From: Salinicola aestuarinus
Lineage (GTDB): Bacteria; Pseudomonadota; Gammaproteobacteria; Pseudomonadales; Halomonadaceae
Direction: 5' to 3'
Length of the DNA: 64,000 nucleotides
Assembly: GCF_003206645.1 (NCBI RefSeq)
Contig: NZ_PZJP01000003.1
Coordinates: 62,001-126,000, forward strand
Position 1 is the stretch's first letter; each line of letters opens with the position of its first letter. Below, piece by piece: positions 26,257 to 36,185 of this stretch. The translations under genes were made by a program, and so were the position numbers. The notes under the pieces were generated by a model. The model was not told the origin of the DNA and made no database searches. It was given only the letters and a program-made list of their open reading frames with translations.

Positions 26257-28619
26257 CCCACGCGAGCTACCGTCGACTCGGCCATCTCTGGCTGGGTGTG
26301 CTGGCGCTGTGTGCTCTCTGGCTGGGCATCATGCTGCGCGACGGCCTACCGGCGGATTCGGACCTTAGCGCACTGCTCCCCGCCGACCGCCAGGCGCCGC
26401 TGGTCGAGGCCGCGGACCGCCAGCTCGGGCGCGGCTTCGAGGATCGTTTTCTCCTTCTGCTGCGCGCCGATGAGCGGGTCGCCGCGACACAGGCACTCGG
26501 TAACGCGCTCGAACAGCGAGTCGCAAAGGGGACGCTGGCGAGCCTCGACTGGCGCGCGCTCGATCTGGCCGACCGCGACCCGCGGGACTGGATGGGCGAG
26601 TGGCGTTACCGCCTGCTCACGCCGGCCTGGCAGCAGGCCATCGACGCCGATGGCGGCGACACGCTTGTGGCGCCCGCACTGCGCCGGCTCTTCTCTCCGA
26701 CTGCCCGCCCCGAGCCGGTGGCGGATCCCTTCGGGATGACCGACGCCTGGCTCGCGCGTCAGCCCGAGAGCCCGATCACCGCGCGGGACGGACTGTTGAC
26801 GCTCGACGCCGATCGCCAGCATGACGGTAACGGGGAACGCTTCAGCGTACTGATCGGTGAGCTTGCCGGCTCGCCCTACGCCATGGGGAGCCAGCGCGCA
26901 TTGCACGAGACCCTGACGCGATTCGAGCAGGCGCACCCGGACGCCGAACTGCTGCGCTCGGGGCTCATCTTCCACGCCGGCGCCGGTGCGCGTCAGGCCA
27001 AGCGCGAGATCTCCACCATCGGAGCGGCGTCGCTGCTCGGCGTGCTGCTGATCATTGGCTTCGTCTTCCGCTCGCCGCGGGTGCTCGTCCAGCTGACGCT
27101 GCCGTTGCTCGCCGGCTCGCTTTTCGCACTGACGCTGACGCTCGCACTCTTCGGTCGGCTGCATCTGCTGACGCTGGCCTTTGGCGCGAGTCTCATCGGT
27201 ATCGCCGTCGACTATGTGCTGCATCTGCAGTGTGACCGCGCCGTCGAGGGGCAAGACTTTACCCTGCGCCGGCTGCTGCCGAGTCTGACGCTGGGGCTCG
27301 TCTCCAGCGTGGTCGCCTACGTCGCCCAGGCGCTGACGCCGATGCCGGGGCTGCGCCAGATGGCAGCCTTTGCCGCCTTCGGCCTCGTCGGCGCCTGGCT
27401 GACGGTGGTGCTGTGGCTACCGCGTTGTCGTCTGCGGGCGAGCCCCTTCACCGCCCGCTTCGCCGCGCGCTGGTGGCAGCAGTGCCAGCCGCGCTGGCGA
27501 CCGCGCCCCTGGGTGGCACTTCTCGCCGCCGCGGTGCTGGTGACGATCTGCGCCACCCGGCTCGAGAGTGACGACAGCCTGGCGCTGCTCAACCCGTCTC
27601 CCCCGGCGATGATGCAGGAAGAGGCGCGGGTGCAGACACTGCTCGAGCAGGATACCGGCAGCCGCTATCTGCTGGTCCGCGCCGCCGACGAGGACGCGCT
27701 GCTGAGGCGGCTCCACCGGCTGGATGGCGCGCTGGACGCGGCGATCGATGGCGGGCTCGGCATCGATTACCAGTCGTTGGCAACCGCGGTGCCGCCCCGC
27801 GCGGTGCAGCAGGCCAACCTGGCCCGAGTGCGCAAGCTCTACGGCGCCCCACTGGACCGGCTGATCGCGCGCGCGGGGCTACCCGAGTCGACGGCGGACG
27901 CCGCCCGGGCGCGACTCGATGACGTACCGATACTCGATGTCGAGGGCTGGCTCGCCACGCCACTGGGCGAGTTCGGGCAGCGCCTCTGGCTCGGCGAGAC
28001 GCCGGCGGGCGATGTCGCCGCGATGATCGTCATCGACGGGACGCGCGACAGCGACACCCGTGCCGCGCTGGAAGCCATCGCCGCCGCCGAGCCGCAGACT
28101 CGCTACGTCGATCGGGTTTCCCGGCTCGGCGCGCTGCTGGGCGAGCTGCGCCGCCAGACTGCCGTCTGGGTAGCCGGAGCCATGGCGCTGATGGCGCTGG
28201 CGCTGGCCTGGCGTTACCGCCGCCGCGCCTGGCGAGTGATGGTGCCCCCCTTCGGCGCGACTCTGATCGTGCTGGCGCTCTTTTCGCTGGCCGGCGTGCC
28301 GCTCAACCTGTTTAGCCAGCTCGGGCTGCTGCTGGTATTGGGCATCGGACTGGATGCCGGTATCTTCAACGTCGAGCATGCCCGTCGGCCCTCGACGTGG
28401 CTGGCGATCTCGCTATCCACGCTGACTAGCCTACTGGCGTTCGGTACGCTGTCATTCAGCGCCACGCCGGCGCTGCACTATCTGGGCCTGACCTGCCTGA
28501 TCGGTCTGGCCAGCGTGTGGGCGCTGGTGCCCTGGGTGCGCCCGCAGGACAGCGGACCCGACGCGGCCACACGCGCCAGTACCCGACCGCCATCGCCTTA
28601 TCAAGGAGCGCTCGAATGA
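26253..28619 (+). CDS. MMPL/RND-type exporter of the polyene cluster
   Basis: This 788-residue inner-membrane transporter has a duplicated architecture: an N-terminal helix (LWLGVLALCALWLGIML), a large periplasmic domain, a helix bundle with FGASLIGIAVDYVLHLQCD (the conserved GxxxDY proton-relay region), a second periplasmic domain and a second bundle with LVLGIGLDAGIFNVEHA. Its place after the LolA-like carrier matches aryl polyene clusters, where it is thought to flip or export the lipid-linked polyene. Overlaps of 4 bases join it to both neighbours. Confidence 0.9.
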   Translation: MTHASYRRLGHLWLGVLALCALWLGIMLRDGLPADSDLSALLPADRQAPLVEAADRQLGRGFEDRFLLLLRADERVAATQALGNALEQRVAKGTLASLDWRALDLADRDPRDWMGEWRYRLLTPAWQQAIDADGGDTLVAPALRRLFSPTARPEPVADPFGMTDAWLARQPESPITARDGLLTLDADRQHDGNGERFSVLIGELAGSPYAMGSQRALHETLTRFEQAHPDAELLRSGLIFHAGAGARQAKREISTIGAASLLGVLLIIGFVFRSPRVLVQLTLPLLAGSLFALTLTLALFGRLHLLTLAFGASLIGIAVDYVLHLQCDRAVEGQDFTLRRLLPSLTLGLVSSVVAYVAQALTPMPGLRQMAAFAAFGLVGAWLTVVLWLPRCRLRASPFTARFAARWWQQCQPRWRPRPWVALLAAAVLVTICATRLESDDSLALLNPSPPAMMQEEARVQTLLEQDTGSRYLLVRAADEDALLRRLHRLDGALDAAIDGGLGIDYQSLATAVPPRAVQQANLARVRKLYGAPLDRLIARAGLPESTADAARARLDDVPILDVEGWLATPLGEFGQRLWLGETPAGDVAAMIVIDGTRDSDTRAALEAIAAAEPQTRYVDRVSRLGALLGELRRQTAVWVAGAMALMALALAWRYRRRAWRVMVPPFGATLIVLALFSLAGVPLNLFSQLGLLLVLGIGLDAGIFNVEHARRPSTWLAISLSTLTSLLAFGTLSFSATPALHYLGLTCLIGLASVWALVPWVRPQDSGPDAATRASTRPPSPYQGALE

Positions 28620-29884
28620 CGCCATCTGACCCCGATGTCATCGTCATCGGTGCCGGCCCCGCCGGCGCTGCCGCGGCGGCGACGCTCGCCGGCCAGGATT
28701 GGCGCGTGCACGTCTTCGAGCGCGGGCACTTCCCGCGTTTCTCGCTGGGCGAAAGCCTGCTGCCGCGCTGCATGGTGGATCTCGAAGCCGCCGGCCTGCT
28801 GGATGCCGTGCTCGCCGGCGGCTACCAGCCGAAGAACGGCGCGGCCTTCACCCGCGACGGCCGGGAGACGGCCATCGACTTCCGGGACAAGTCCACCCCC
28901 GGCTGGGGTACCACCTTTCAAGTCGAACGCGCCGACTTCGATCGTCGCCTGATCGAGGCGGCGGCCGAGCGGGGCGCCGCGGTGACCTTCGGTGCCAGCG
29001 TCGAAGCGTTTCACGCCGACCCGGTCCGCCCCCGGGTCAGTGTTTGCTACGCCGACGGCCACCGGGAGACGCTGGAGACCGGCTTCGTTCTCGATGCCAG
29101 CGGCGCCGGGCGGGTACTGGCGCGGCTCGAACAGCTCGAGTGCGAGTCCGGACAGGCAGCGAGAAGCGCGCTCTTTACCCACGTCGATGTCGACGAGGCC
29201 ACGTTGGCCCGCGACGGGTTCGATCGCGAGAAGATTCTGATCGGCGTCCACCCCGACGATGCCGGCCTCTGGTACTGGTTGATTCCGCTGGCCGACGGGC
29301 GCGCCTCGGTGGGCGTCGTCGGCGATCGCGCGCGCATGGCCACCTTCGGCGAGACGCCGGCGGCGCGCTTTGCCGCACTGATCGCCGCCGAGCCGCGCTT
29401 TCGTGCGCTCCTCGAGGGTGCTCCCCACCGCCGCGAGGTGGGCGAGCTACAGGGTTATTCGACGGACGTGACGCGCCTGCACGGCCCGGGCTATGCGCTG
29501 CTTGGCAACGCCGGCGCCTTTCTCGACCCGGTCTTCTCCTCCGGCGTGACGCTGGCGCTGCGCTCGGCGTCGCTTGCCGCGCCGCTGGTGGCACGGCAGC
29601 TCGCGGGCGAAACCGTGGCCTGGGACGACGCGTTCGACGCCCCGCTGCGCCGCGGCATGGCGACGTTTCGCGCCTTCGTCGACGGCTGGTACGACGGCCG
29701 GCTGCAGTCGATCGTGTTTCACGAGAATGCGCCGCCCTCGATCCAGTCGCGAATCAGCGCCATCCTCGCCGGCTACGCCTGGGACGACGACAACCCCTTT
29801 ACCCGCGAGACGGCGAAACATCTCGACACCCTCGCCGCGCTCTGTGGCCACGAACGCGCCGGGCCCGGCACGGTGACAGCATGA
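28616..29884 (+). CDS. FAD-dependent oxidoreductase, flavin halogenase-like
   Basis: The 422-residue flavoprotein has the N-terminal dinucleotide fold VIVIGAGPAGAAAAATLAG, RFSLGESLLPRC, YQPKNGAAF with a Lys at the position of the halogenase catalytic lysine region, and the C-terminal FAD motif LLGNAGAFLDPVFSSGVTLA. Residues near 220 read LWYWLIPLADG, which fits the WxWxIP signature of flavin-dependent halogenases. The xanthomonadin clusters of Xanthomonas carry such a gene and make brominated polyenes. Halogenation here is inferred; a plain polyene-modifying oxidoreductase is the alternative. Confidence 0.83.
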   Translation: MTPSDPDVIVIGAGPAGAAAAATLAGQDWRVHVFERGHFPRFSLGESLLPRCMVDLEAAGLLDAVLAGGYQPKNGAAFTRDGRETAIDFRDKSTPGWGTTFQVERADFDRRLIEAAAERGAAVTFGASVEAFHADPVRPRVSVCYADGHRETLETGFVLDASGAGRVLARLEQLECESGQAARSALFTHVDVDEATLARDGFDREKILIGVHPDDAGLWYWLIPLADGRASVGVVGDRARMATFGETPAARFAALIAAEPRFRALLEGAPHRREVGELQGYSTDVTRLHGPGYALLGNAGAFLDPVFSSGVTLALRSASLAAPLVARQLAGETVAWDDAFDAPLRRGMATFRAFVDGWYDGRLQSIVFHENAPPSIQSRISAILAGYAWDDDNPFTRETAKHLDTLAALCGHERAGPGTVTA

Positions 29885-30492
29885 GACGCGGGCCCCCTCT
29901 CATCGCCGTCGTCACGCTGCTGGCGCTGTTGACGCTCACTGGCTGCAGCCTGTCACCGCCGGTGTCGCCCTCCCCACCGCTGGCGGCGGCGGCCAGCGAG
30001 CAGACGCTCGCCAGCCGGCTGACATTGACCCCGAACGCGTCGACTCGCGACGAAACGCCGACACCGAGTTCGGCAAAGACCCGAGCGGAGCGTACGTTGA
30101 TGGCGTTCATCCGCATCACGCCGACGGCGCTGCGTGCCGCGCTCGTCACGCCCTACGGCCAGCGCCTGACCACCCTGGTGCGCGACGCCGACGGCGCGCG
30201 CTTCGAGGCGGGCGACGCCCCTGGCGAGCCACCGCTGCCGATACCGCCTGATTGGCTCGCCTCACGTCTCGAGTGGAGTCTGTGGCCGCGCGAGTCGCTG
30301 GAGCGGGCCTTCGCCGGGAGCGAGTGGTCCATCGACGAGGATGCCACCCGCCGCGAGATTCGTCGCCGCGGCACCCTGGTGGCGCGCATCACGCCGGCGC
30401 CACGCCCCGGTTCCCCCCGGCCCCTGACACTCGATGACCGCGAGGGCGGTTACCGTCTGACCATCACGCCGAGGGAGGCCGATACCCCGTGA
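29881..30492 (+). CDS. DUF3261-type lipoprotein
   Basis: The 203-residue lipoprotein has signal sequence MRRGPPLIAVVTLLALLTLT and lipobox LTGC (Cys near residue 21). The mature part has a Ser/Pro/Thr-rich linker and then a compact domain (ERTLMAFIRITPTALRAALVTPYGQRL). Lipoproteins of this family occur next to the exporter in aryl polyene clusters and may help outer-membrane insertion. It overlaps both neighbours by 4 bases. Confidence 0.75.
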   Translation: MRRGPPLIAVVTLLALLTLTGCSLSPPVSPSPPLAAAASEQTLASRLTLTPNASTRDETPTPSSAKTRAERTLMAFIRITPTALRAALVTPYGQRLTTLVRDADGARFEAGDAPGEPPLPIPPDWLASRLEWSLWPRESLERAFAGSEWSIDEDATRREIRRRGTLVARITPAPRPGSPRPLTLDDREGGYRLTITPREADTP

Positions 30493-31685
30493 GCCAGCCC
30501 GTTCCCTGCCAGCTCTCCCGCCCCGGTGTGGTGTGCTCTCTCGGCGACGAGCTCGACGCCATCAGTGAGGCACTCTTCACCGGCCAGCGTGGCCTCGAGG
30601 CGAGCGACCACTATTCCCCCGGCACCGTGCAGACCCTGGGCAGCGTGCGCTCGCCGCTAGCCGACGACAGCGACTGGCCCGCGGCCCACCGCAGCCGCAA
30701 CAATCGGCTGCTCGCCCGGGCCCTCGAAGGGCTGGCGGCGCCGCTGTCCAGGCTACTGGAGAGCACGCCAGCCTCGCGCATCGGCGTGGTGATCGGCACC
30801 AGTACCTCCGGCATCGCCGAAACCGAGATCGCGCTCGCCACCGCCGGCCGCGAGGGGCCGCTGCCGGCGAGCTTCGACTACGCCCGTCAGGAGCTCGGTG
30901 CACCGGCGCGCTTCATCGCCGAGCGGCTGGGAATCACCGGGCCCTGCTACGCGCTCTCGACCGCCTGCAGTTCCAGCGCGCGGGCGCTGGCCAGCGCCCG
31001 TCGGCTGCTGAGAAGCGGCGAGTGCGACGCCGTGATCGCCGGCGGGGCGGACAGCCTCTGCCAGCTGACGGTCAACGGCTTCGCCAGTCTCGACGCGGTG
31101 TCACCGATGCCCTGCCTGCCGTTCTCGCGCAACCGCACGGGGATCAATCTGGGCGAGGCGGCCGCCCTGTTCGTCGTCACGCCGCAGACCGGTGGCATTC
31201 AGCTGGCCGGCATCGGCGAGAGCAGCGACGCGCACCATATCTCCGCCCCGCGTCCCGACGGCAGCGGCGCCCGGGAGGCGATGTGTCAGGCATTGGCGAT
31301 GGCCGGGCTGTCGCCGACGGCGATCGACTACCTCAACCTCCACGGCACTGCGACGACACTCAACGACGCCATGGAGGCCGCCGCGGTGCACTCGCTTTTC
31401 GACACGCTCCCGCCGGCGAGTTCGACCAAAGCGCTGACCGGTCATACCCTGGGCGCGGCCGGCGCGCTGGAAGCCGCGTTCTGCTGGCTGGCACTGGCGC
31501 ACGGCCGGCTGCCGCTGCATCGCTTCGACGGCGACTACGACCCCGAAATTCCTGCGCTGTCGCTGGTGGAGAATTCCCGCTCCACTCGCCCGCTGCGCGC
31601 GACGCTGAGCAACAGCTTCGCCTTCGGCGGCAGCAACGCCAGCCTGGTGCTGACGCGCAACGACACCGATGCCGAGGCCCCATGA
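30489..31685 (+). CDS. Beta-ketoacyl-ACP synthase of the polyene cluster
   Basis: This condensing enzyme extends the chain. The 398-residue KAS-I/II-type protein has the catalytic Cys in LSTACSSSARALASA (near residue 160) and the two His in NLHGTATTLNDAME and KALTGHTLGAAGALEA. It is the only complete ketosynthase in the cluster and should pair with the first gene's chain-length-factor-like protein. Typical clusters carry a second full ketosynthase at the end, absent here. The start at 30489 is a GTG. Confidence 0.93.
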   Translation: MSQPVPCQLSRPGVVCSLGDELDAISEALFTGQRGLEASDHYSPGTVQTLGSVRSPLADDSDWPAAHRSRNNRLLARALEGLAAPLSRLLESTPASRIGVVIGTSTSGIAETEIALATAGREGPLPASFDYARQELGAPARFIAERLGITGPCYALSTACSSSARALASARRLLRSGECDAVIAGGADSLCQLTVNGFASLDAVSPMPCLPFSRNRTGINLGEAAALFVVTPQTGGIQLAGIGESSDAHHISAPRPDGSGAREAMCQALAMAGLSPTAIDYLNLHGTATTLNDAMEAAAVHSLFDTLPPASSTKALTGHTLGAAGALEAAFCWLALAHGRLPLHRFDGDYDPEIPALSLVENSRSTRPLRATLSNSFAFGGSNASLVLTRNDTDAEAP

Positions 31686-32191
31686 GCGAGACGCTGAACG
31701 CGCCACCCGAACTGCCCTGCCCGATGGCGCCACTGGTGCCCCACGCCCGCGGCATGTGCCTGCTGGACACACTCCAGCAGATCGACGATGACGGCGCCGT
31801 CGCCGAGGTGACACCCAGCGGGGACGCGCTTTTCGCCGACGATGCCGGTATCCCGGCCTGGGTCGGGGTGGAGTGGATCGCCCAGACGCTCGCCGGCTGG
31901 GCGGGCTATCGGGCCCTGGCCAGCGGCGAGGCGCCACAGCCCGGCCTGTTGCTGGGCTGTCGGCGCTATCGCAGCGAGACGCCGGCATTCGCCATCGGGC
32001 GGGGCTTTCGGGTGTCGGTTCGGGTCGATTTCGTCGCCGCCAACGGCGTCACCCAGATCGAGGGCGAGATCCTCGACGCCGAGAGCGGCGACACCCTCGC
32101 CGCCGGCACGCTGACGCTCTACCGTTCCCCGCTGGCCGCTGCCACGGACGAGCCATCGCTTTTCCCCTCTTCTACTGGCGAGACCGTATGA
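31682..32191 (+). CDS. 3-hydroxyacyl-ACP dehydratase-like hotdog protein
   Basis: The 169-residue protein resembles ApeP-type dehydratases: LVPHARGMCLLDTL near the N-terminus with the likely active His, and GVEWIAQTLAGWAGYRA carrying the acidic partner on the central helix. It removes water from the 3-hydroxyacyl chain and would cooperate with the dehydratase domain of the fusion protein. ATG 31682 overlaps the previous stop. Confidence 0.85.
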   Translation: MSETLNAPPELPCPMAPLVPHARGMCLLDTLQQIDDDGAVAEVTPSGDALFADDAGIPAWVGVEWIAQTLAGWAGYRALASGEAPQPGLLLGCRRYRSETPAFAIGRGFRVSVRVDFVAANGVTQIEGEILDAESGDTLAAGTLTLYRSPLAAATDEPSLFPSSTGETV

Positions 32192-32970
32192 GCCTCGAGA
32201 CAGCTTCCCTCGACACCGCTAGTCAGCACGCCGACGACGCTTCGCCAGCGCGCAGCGTGCTGGTGACCGGCGCCAACCGCGGCCTCGGTGCCGCCATCGC
32301 CCGCCGGTTGGCGCGAGATGGCTTCGATATCGTGCTCCACGGCCGACGCGCAAGCGCCGGGATCGACGCCGTCAAAACGGACATCGAGGCCGAGGGCCGA
32401 CGCGCGAGAGTCCTGCATTTCGATCTTCGCGAACGCGAACAGGTGCGTGAGGTGCTGGAGGCGGACATCGCCGCCCACGGCTGCTATTACGGCGTGATCT
32501 GCAACGCCGGCGTGACGGCCGATGCGCCCTTTCCGGCACTCGACGGCGACGCCTGGGACAGCGTGCTGCGCACCAATCTGGACGGCTTCTACAACGTGCT
32601 GCAGCCGCTGACGATGCCGATGATCCAGCGCCGACAGGGAGGGCGGATCGTCACGCTGTCGTCGCTCTCGGGCATGATGGGCAACCGCGGTCAGGTCAAC
32701 TACAGTGCCGCCAAGGCCGGCATCATCGGCGCGACCAAGGCGCTGGCGGTCGAGCTCGCCAAGCGACGCATCACCGTCAACTGCGTCGCACCCGGGTGGA
32801 TCGACACCGACATGACCGAGACGCTGCCACGTGACGAGATGCGCCGATCGATTCCCATGCAGCGCACGGGTCAGGCCGAGGAGATCGCGGGAACGGTGAG
32901 CTTTCTCTGCTCGGCGGACGCGGCCTATATCACTCGTCAGGTGATCGCGGTCAACGGCGGGATGTTCTAG
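32188..32970 (+). CDS. 3-oxoacyl-ACP reductase (FabG-like)
   Basis: The 260-residue short-chain dehydrogenase has the cofactor motif VTGANRGLGAAIAR, CNAGVTAD, the catalytic Ser-Tyr-Lys (SLSGMMGNRGQVNYSAAKAG) and the FabG-like C-terminus VIAVNGGMF. It reduces the 3-keto group in each elongation cycle. It is the last gene of the operon; a weak CTCGC/GCGAG hairpin follows at 32985-32998. Confidence 0.93.
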   Translation: MSLETASLDTASQHADDASPARSVLVTGANRGLGAAIARRLARDGFDIVLHGRRASAGIDAVKTDIEAEGRRARVLHFDLREREQVREVLEADIAAHGCYYGVICNAGVTADAPFPALDGDAWDSVLRTNLDGFYNVLQPLTMPMIQRRQGGRIVTLSSLSGMMGNRGQVNYSAAKAGIIGATKALAVELAKRRITVNCVAPGWIDTDMTETLPRDEMRRSIPMQRTGQAEEIAGTVSFLCSADAAYITRQVIAVNGGMF

Positions 32971-33124
32971 ACCGGACACTGACACTCGCCTGCGCGAGCC
33001 GCATCACGGCGGGCGGGGTGGGCACTGGCGCGGGGCGAGCCACGGTTGGAGGTTGCGCGCTCAAGCATTGTCGCCGCGCGCCGATAACAGACGCCATCGC
33101 GAGCTCTATCGACAGGACAACGAC

Positions 33125-33745
33125 ATGCATCTCGGCATCTTCATCGTAGTACTGGTCGTCACCCTGCTGGCACTGGCCGCCGGCGGCGTGATCGCAAGCG
33201 ATCTCACCTGGCCTCTGGCACCTCAGGCGCTCGCCCCGCTCGGCATCTATCTGCTGGCGCTGACGCTGGCCGGCTGGCTCTGCATTCAGCTGGTGATACT
33301 CACCCGCGGCCTCGCGCGTCAGCAGGAGGCGCTGAGCGAAAGCCAGCAGGCGGTGCGTGAGCAGCTCGAGTCGGCTGAGCTTGCCCAGCTGGTGCAGCAG
33401 TTCATCAGCCATACCGAAGCCCTGCTGGACAAGGAGAGCCTGGACCCCAACAAGCGCAGCGTGATGCGCTGCCTGTCGGTGGATGCGCTGCGCGGCAATG
33501 CCGGGCGCGGCGACGTCACCTATACACGGTTGGCAAGGCTCTTCGAGTGGCTCGACGACGAAGCCGCCCGCCACGAGCAGGAACCGCACCGTCAGCGGCT
33601 GATGACGCCGACGCTGATGCACTACGCCGAGATTGCCTGGCAGCTCTGCCGGGTCGGCGAGTGCCAGCCCGACCACCTCGGCCAGTTCCTGCGTCACCGC
33701 CCCGCGCCGCCGACAAGGAACGGCGAGCGGGACGCCAGTGAATAG
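33125..33745 (+). CDS. Hypothetical two-transmembrane protein
   Basis: The protein is not recognised. The 206-residue frame starts at ATG 33125 with an AGGA about 9 bases upstream. Two N-terminal helices (IFIVVLVVTLLALAAGGVIA and LAPLGIYLLALTLAGWLCIQLVIL) are followed by a charged, coiled-coil-like stretch (ARQQEALSESQQAVREQLESAEL) and a cytoplasmic domain. It is separate from the polyene operon (154 bp gap) and convergent with the stress-protein gene. Confidence 0.65.
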   Translation: MHLGIFIVVLVVTLLALAAGGVIASDLTWPLAPQALAPLGIYLLALTLAGWLCIQLVILTRGLARQQEALSESQQAVREQLESAELAQLVQQFISHTEALLDKESLDPNKRSVMRCLSVDALRGNAGRGDVTYTRLARLFEWLDDEAARHEQEPHRQRLMTPTLMHYAEIAWQLCRVGECQPDHLGQFLRHRPAPPTRNGERDASE

Positions 33746-33766
33746 CCCGGAGACTCGAGGCGCGGC

Positions 33767-34624
33767 CTAGCGCAGAATGAGCGTGGCCACCTGCGAGTGC
33801 CGCAGCATCGTGGTGGTCGTGCTGCCGACCAGCAGCTGACGAATCCGCGAGTGCCCGTAGGCGCCCATGATCATCAGGTCGATCTCCTCATGCGCGACGT
33901 AGTCGCCCAGCACCTCGTCGACTTCTCCCGACAGCACATCCCCCTCGGCTTCGATCTGGCCCTCGCGCAGGCGATTCAGCGCCCACTCGAGCTCGGCACG
34001 CTGATCGTCGGTGCCGGCCCCGATCATCACCACGTGGCAGACGAGGCCGTTGAGCAGCGGACTCTCGGCGATCATCTCCACGCCACGCTTTGTGGTGCGG
34101 CTGCCGTCGAAAGCAAGCAGCAGGCGCTTCGGCGCGCGGAACTCACTCGGGGTAACCAGAATCGGCGTATGCAGAGTGCGCACCACGCGCTCGAGGTTGC
34201 TGCCAAGATGCGCCGCGCTCTCGCGCTGCGACTCCCCGAGCTTGCCAAGAACGATGAGACGCGCCTGCGACTCGCGCTCGACCAGCGACTCGATCAGCTC
34301 GCCATGACGCAGCGACGTGGTCACCGTGTTCGATGTCACCGCCTCGGCCTCGCTCTTCGCCGCACCGAGTAGTTCGCGGCCGTGCTGCTGGGCGAGCGTG
34401 GCGCGCTGCTCGTCGAGCTCGGTTAGCTGAGCGCGAAGATTCTCCCGGCTGCCGAGCCCGATCTGGCCACTGGCATCGGTACTGTCGACGTCCCGCGGCT
34501 TGCTCAATACATGCAGCAGCTCGAGCGGCGCACCGAGCCGCTCCGAGGCCCAGCTCGCCGCGGCACAGACGCCGCTGGCGTGGTTGGAGTCGTCGATGCA
34601 GGCGAGTACGTATCGTTCGCTCAT
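33767..34624 (-). CDS. Tandem-domain universal stress protein
   Basis: The 285-residue protein has two Usp domains. Each ends in an ATP-binding loop: VLGKLGESQRESAAHLGS in the first and MGAYGHSRIRQLLVGST in the second, both fitting G-2x-G-9x-G(S/T). It lies 73 bp downstream of the SulP gene on the same strand. Usp genes next to SulP transporters are common in halophilic gammaproteobacteria, and a regulatory link is likely but unproven. Confidence 0.92.
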   Translation of the reverse strand: MSERYVLACIDDSNHASGVCAAASWASERLGAPLELLHVLSKPRDVDSTDASGQIGLGSRENLRAQLTELDEQRATLAQQHGRELLGAAKSEAEAVTSNTVTTSLRHGELIESLVERESQARLIVLGKLGESQRESAAHLGSNLERVVRTLHTPILVTPSEFRAPKRLLLAFDGSRTTKRGVEMIAESPLLNGLVCHVVMIGAGTDDQRAELEWALNRLREGQIEAEGDVLSGEVDEVLGDYVAHEEIDLMIMGAYGHSRIRQLLVGSTTTTMLRHSQVATLILR

Positions 34625-34697
34625 GTGCTTTCCTCGAAAAGAGAGATCCCCGGCGCCCCGAGCCGCAAGGCCGGCGCGCCGATCCTGGGCCGGCGTG

Positions 34698-36185
34698 TCA
34701 GTGCCCCATCAGTTTCTCGACCGCATCCGGCTTGTCGTGGACGGCGAAGCGATCGACCAGCGTCGCGCTCGCCCGGTTCAGCCCGATCACCTCGACCTCG
34801 GTACCCTCACGGCGATACTTGACCACCACGTTGTCCAGCGCCTCGACGCCGGTGATGTCCCACAGGTGCGCCCGAGAGAGGTCGATGGTCACCCGCTCGA
34901 CCGCCTCCTTGAAGTCGAAGCTGTTGGTGAAGCGGGTCGAGGAGGCAAAGAACACCTGACCGACAACCTCATACTCGCGGGTACGACCGCTTTCGTCCAT
35001 CCGACTGCCGATGTAGAGAATCTGCCCGACCTTGTTGGCGAAGAACAGCGACGCCAGCAGCACGCCGACGAGGACACCGATCGCCAGGTTGTGGGTGGCG
35101 ACCACGGTCACCACCGTCGCCAGCATGACCACGTTGGTGGAGAGCGGGTGACGTCGGAGATCGCGGATCGACTGCCAGCTGAACGTACCGATGGAGACCA
35201 TGATCATCACCGCGACCAAGGCCGCCATGGGAATCTGCGAGACCCAGTCGCCGAGGAAGACCACCAGGATCAGCAGGAAGACACCGGCGACCAGCGTCGA
35301 GAGCCGGCCTCGACCGCCGGATTTCACGTTGATCACCGACTGACCGATCATCGCGCAGCCGGCCATGCCGCCGAGCGCCCCGGTAACGATATTGGCAAGG
35401 CCCTGGCCCTTGCACTCGCGGTTCTTGTCGCTCGGCGTATCGGTGAGTTCATCGACGATGGTCGCGGTCATCATCGACTCGAGCAGACCGACGACGGCGA
35501 TGCCCAGCGAGTACGGCAGAATGATCCACAGCGTCTCGAGGTTCAGCGGTACGTCCGGCCACAGAAAGATCGGCAGCGAATCGGGCAGCTCGCCCATGTC
35601 GCCCACGGAGCGGATATCCATGCCCGTGATCATGTAGACGGCGGTCAGCACCACGATGCAGACCAGCGGCGACGGCAGTGTCTTGCCGATCACCGGCAGG
35701 TAGGGGAAGAGGTAGATGATGCCGAGGCCAGCCGCCGTCATGGCGTAGACGTGCCAGGTGACATTGGTGAGCTCGGGCAGCTGCGCCATGAAGATCAGGA
35801 TCGCCAGCGCATTGACGAAGCCGGTGACCACCGAGCGCGACACGAAACGCATCAACGCCCCGAGCTTGAGATAGCCGAACAGGATCTGAATGACGCCGGT
35901 CAGCAGCGTCGCGGCGAGCAGATACTGCAGGCCGTGGTCGCGCACCAGCGTGACCATCAACAGCGCCGTTGCCCCGGTCGCAGCGGAGATCATCCCCGGA
36001 CGGCCACCGGCGAAAGCGATCACCACCGCCATGGAGAACGACGCATAAAGGCCGATCTTGGGATCGACGCCGGCGATGATCGAGAAGGCGATCGCCTCCG
36101 GGATCAGCGCCAGCGCCACCACGGTACCGGCGAGCACGTCACCACGGATGTTGGAGAGCCAGTGTCGTCTTATCATTTCGAACAT
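34698..36185 (-). CDS. SulP/SLC26 anion transporter with C-terminal STAS domain
   Basis: This inner-membrane anion importer may carry sulfate or bicarbonate. In 495 residues, about 11-12 helices begin with [31 protein letters not shown], the SulP signature. The C-terminal third (about residues 385-495) is a STAS domain with [25 protein letters not shown]. The substrate cannot be told from sequence. Confidence 0.92.
   Translation of the reverse strand: MFEMIRRHWLSNIRGDVLAGTVVALALIPEAIAFSIIAGVDPKIGLYASFSMAVVIAFAGGRPGMISAATGATALLMVTLVRDHGLQYLLAATLLTGVIQILFGYLKLGALMRFVSRSVVTGFVNALAILIFMAQLPELTNVTWHVYAMTAAGLGIIYLFPYLPVIGKTLPSPLVCIVVLTAVYMITGMDIRSVGDMGELPDSLPIFLWPDVPLNLETLWIILPYSLGIAVVGLLESMMTATIVDELTDTPSDKNRECKGQGLANIVTGALGGMAGCAMIGQSVINVKSGGRGRLSTLVAGVFLLILVVFLGDWVSQIPMAALVAVMIMVSIGTFSWQSIRDLRRHPLSTNVVMLATVVTVVATHNLAIGVLVGVLLASLFFANKVGQILYIGSRMDESGRTREYEVVGQVFFASSTRFTNSFDFKEAVERVTIDLSRAHLWDITGVEALDNVVVKYRREGTEVEVIGLNRASATLVDRFAVHDKPDAVEKLMGH

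Noticed and set aside
28699..30492. 597-codon plus-strand frame overlapping the flavoprotein gene and continuing into the lipoprotein gene
   Set aside because: Only its last third (29881-30492) is a real gene with its own start and lipobox; the first part is an out-of-frame Arg-rich shadow.
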